A DNA stretch of 44,378 nucleotides, from contig NZ_JAQTYM010000014.1 in the NCBI RefSeq assembly GCF_028688295.1, forward strand, positions 1 through 44,378, in the 5' to 3' direction. The position numbers and the translations under genes are program-made. The notes below the pieces were generated by a model. The model saw only the letters and a program-made list of their open reading frames with translations, ran no database searches and had not been told where the DNA came from. The stretch comes from Sulfuricurvum sp. (GTDB lineage Bacteria > Campylobacterota > Campylobacteria > Campylobacterales > Sulfurimonadaceae). Shown piece by piece: positions 43,665 through 44,378 of this stretch (its first letter is position 1; each line of letters opens with the position of its first letter).

Positions 43665-43946
43665 ATGAATAAAGCACAATTTGTAGAACTCGTACAAAAA
43701 CATGGAGAATACTCTTCAAAAGCGGCAGCCGACGCGGCAATCGATGCAGTTACTGCTGCTATCACTGAAGCACTAAGTGCTAAAGAAGATGTAGCACTTC
43801 CGGGATTCGGATCATTCAAAACAGCTACTCAAGCTGCTAAAGAAGGAAAAGTTCCAGGTACAGATAAGACCTACAGCAAGCCTGCAACAACTGTCGCTAA
43901 ATTCGCTGCAAGCTCTGTTCTTAAAGAAAAAGTAGCCGGGAAATAA
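43665..43946 (+). CDS. HU family DNA-binding protein
   Basis: A 93-aa protein with AAGGA before the ATG. MNKAQFVELVQKHG and the dimer helix AAIDAVTAAITEAL are followed by the core ALPGFGSFKTATQAAKEGKVPGT, the HU/IHF signature. Length and lack of extensions fit HU rather than IHF. It has its own promoter and a hairpin directly after. Confidence 0.95.
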   Translation: MNKAQFVELVQKHGEYSSKAAADAAIDAVTAAITEALSAKEDVALPGFGSFKTATQAAKEGKVPGTDKTYSKPATTVAKFAASSVLKEKVAGK

Positions 43947-43957
43947 TTCCTGGCTAC
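43932..43957 (+). terminator. Hairpin at the end of the HU gene
   Basis: GTAGCCGGGAA-ataa-TTCCTGGCTAC forms an 11-bp stem with one G-T wobble and spans the HU stop codon. The following bases are A-rich rather than T-rich on this strand. Confidence 0.65.
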
Positions 43958-44074
43958 AAAATAAAAAATTTCATCACTTATCTTCTCGTTTTCACTCTCA
44001 TTTATTTTTCCAAATACCTGCATAAAAAGTCTCTTTTATTCCAGAATATAGGGATTTCTCTAATAGTATTTTTC

Positions 44075-44098
44075 ATCTACTCCCGCGCAGGAGTAGAT
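44075..44098. terminator. Hairpin in the right-hand intergenic region
   Basis: ATCTACTCC-cgcgca-GGAGTAGAT is a perfect 9-bp stem with a 6-nt loop. No T-run is adjacent on either strand. It may be a terminator for transcription entering from either side. Between 43958 and 44378 I see no other strong signal. Confidence 0.45.
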
Positions 44099-44169
44099 TT
44101 ATGTTTTGATATAACTATGCTGTAATTACGAAGTCATATTGTGAATTTTTCTACTTAAAGTCACTTAGT

Positions 44170-44343
44170 TCAAAAGATTCGATATTTTTTGATTATAGGG
44201 TTACCGTTTATTGTTTTCACTGTTTTATCGCATATTAATTTCTTTTCTTTTTTATTATAGAGCCACTTGCAAATCTCACCCCGTAATAATCCAAAATCAG
44301 CATAGATTTCAGAATTTGAGTTGAACGATTGCATCTTAGGCAT
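44170..44343 (-). CDS. Possible small ORF, 57 aa
   Basis: MPKMQSFNSNSEIYADFGLL, then a lysine-rich C-terminal half. There is no SD and no motif; it may be chance coding or the remnant of a gene. Listed because the stretch is otherwise empty. Confidence 0.22.
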   Translation of the reverse strand: MPKMQSFNSNSEIYADFGLLRGEICKWLYNKKEKKLICDKTVKTINGNPIIKKYRIF

Positions 44344-44378
44344 CTGTTTCGATTATTTTAGCCAACAATACTCTAAAA

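Overview
The window reads as chromosomal DNA of a Campylobacterota (formerly Epsilonproteobacteria) bacterium, probably of the Sulfuricurvum/Sulfurimonas type. This rests on the AT-rich intergenic DNA, the small diheme-free class I cytochrome c, the HU protein and the general protein style; it is an inference, not a database match.

Positions 1-27959 form one continuous minus-strand gene block, read from high to low coordinates, built around a type I secretion system (T1SS). In transcription order: a TolC-like outer membrane protein; a truncated calcium-module gene; a polytopic membrane protein; a 1598-aa RTX protein with an N-terminal glycine zipper; an HlyB-type ABC transporter; an HlyD-type adaptor; a QueC-like PP-loop ATPase; a GT2 glycosyltransferase; a second truncated calcium-module gene; a membrane-anchored protein; a 637-aa protein with a hydrophobic N-terminal domain, LysM-like, RTX and EF-hand segments; two paralogous membrane-anchored proteins; and a giant lipase-RTX-cadherin-like protein that runs off the left edge after 3721 codons. 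The last gene is absent from a simple closed-ORF list because it has no stop inside the window. Most junctions are ATGA, TAAATG or similar, so translation is probably coupled.

The striking feature of this block is its modularity. Three complete exported proteins carry different N-terminal domains (glycine zipper, hydrophobic/LysM, class 3 lipase) joined to the same calcium-binding module. Each copy of that module which ends a gene (two truncated, one complete) is followed directly by a membrane-anchored protein. I read this as a possible T1SS-delivered effector/immunity locus that has exchanged effectors and left orphan remnants. That is a hypothesis.

Positions 28000-42210 are an AT-rich accessory region dense in toxin-antitoxin-type genes: an AbiEi-like antitoxin with only a 21-codon remnant of its toxin, a Fic protein, two different HipB/HipA pairs (one bracketed by 123-bp perfect direct repeats), a lipoprotein gene pair, and two small XRE regulators with AATAGT-type operators. 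A nine-gene minus-strand operon of small membrane proteins, an RNase H-like protein and a WGR-like protein follows, divergent from a 262-aa XRE regulator.

Positions 42255-43946 return to housekeeping-type genes: a radical SAM protein, a cytochrome c and an HU DNA-binding protein. The last 430 bases hold hairpins and at most one doubtful small ORF.
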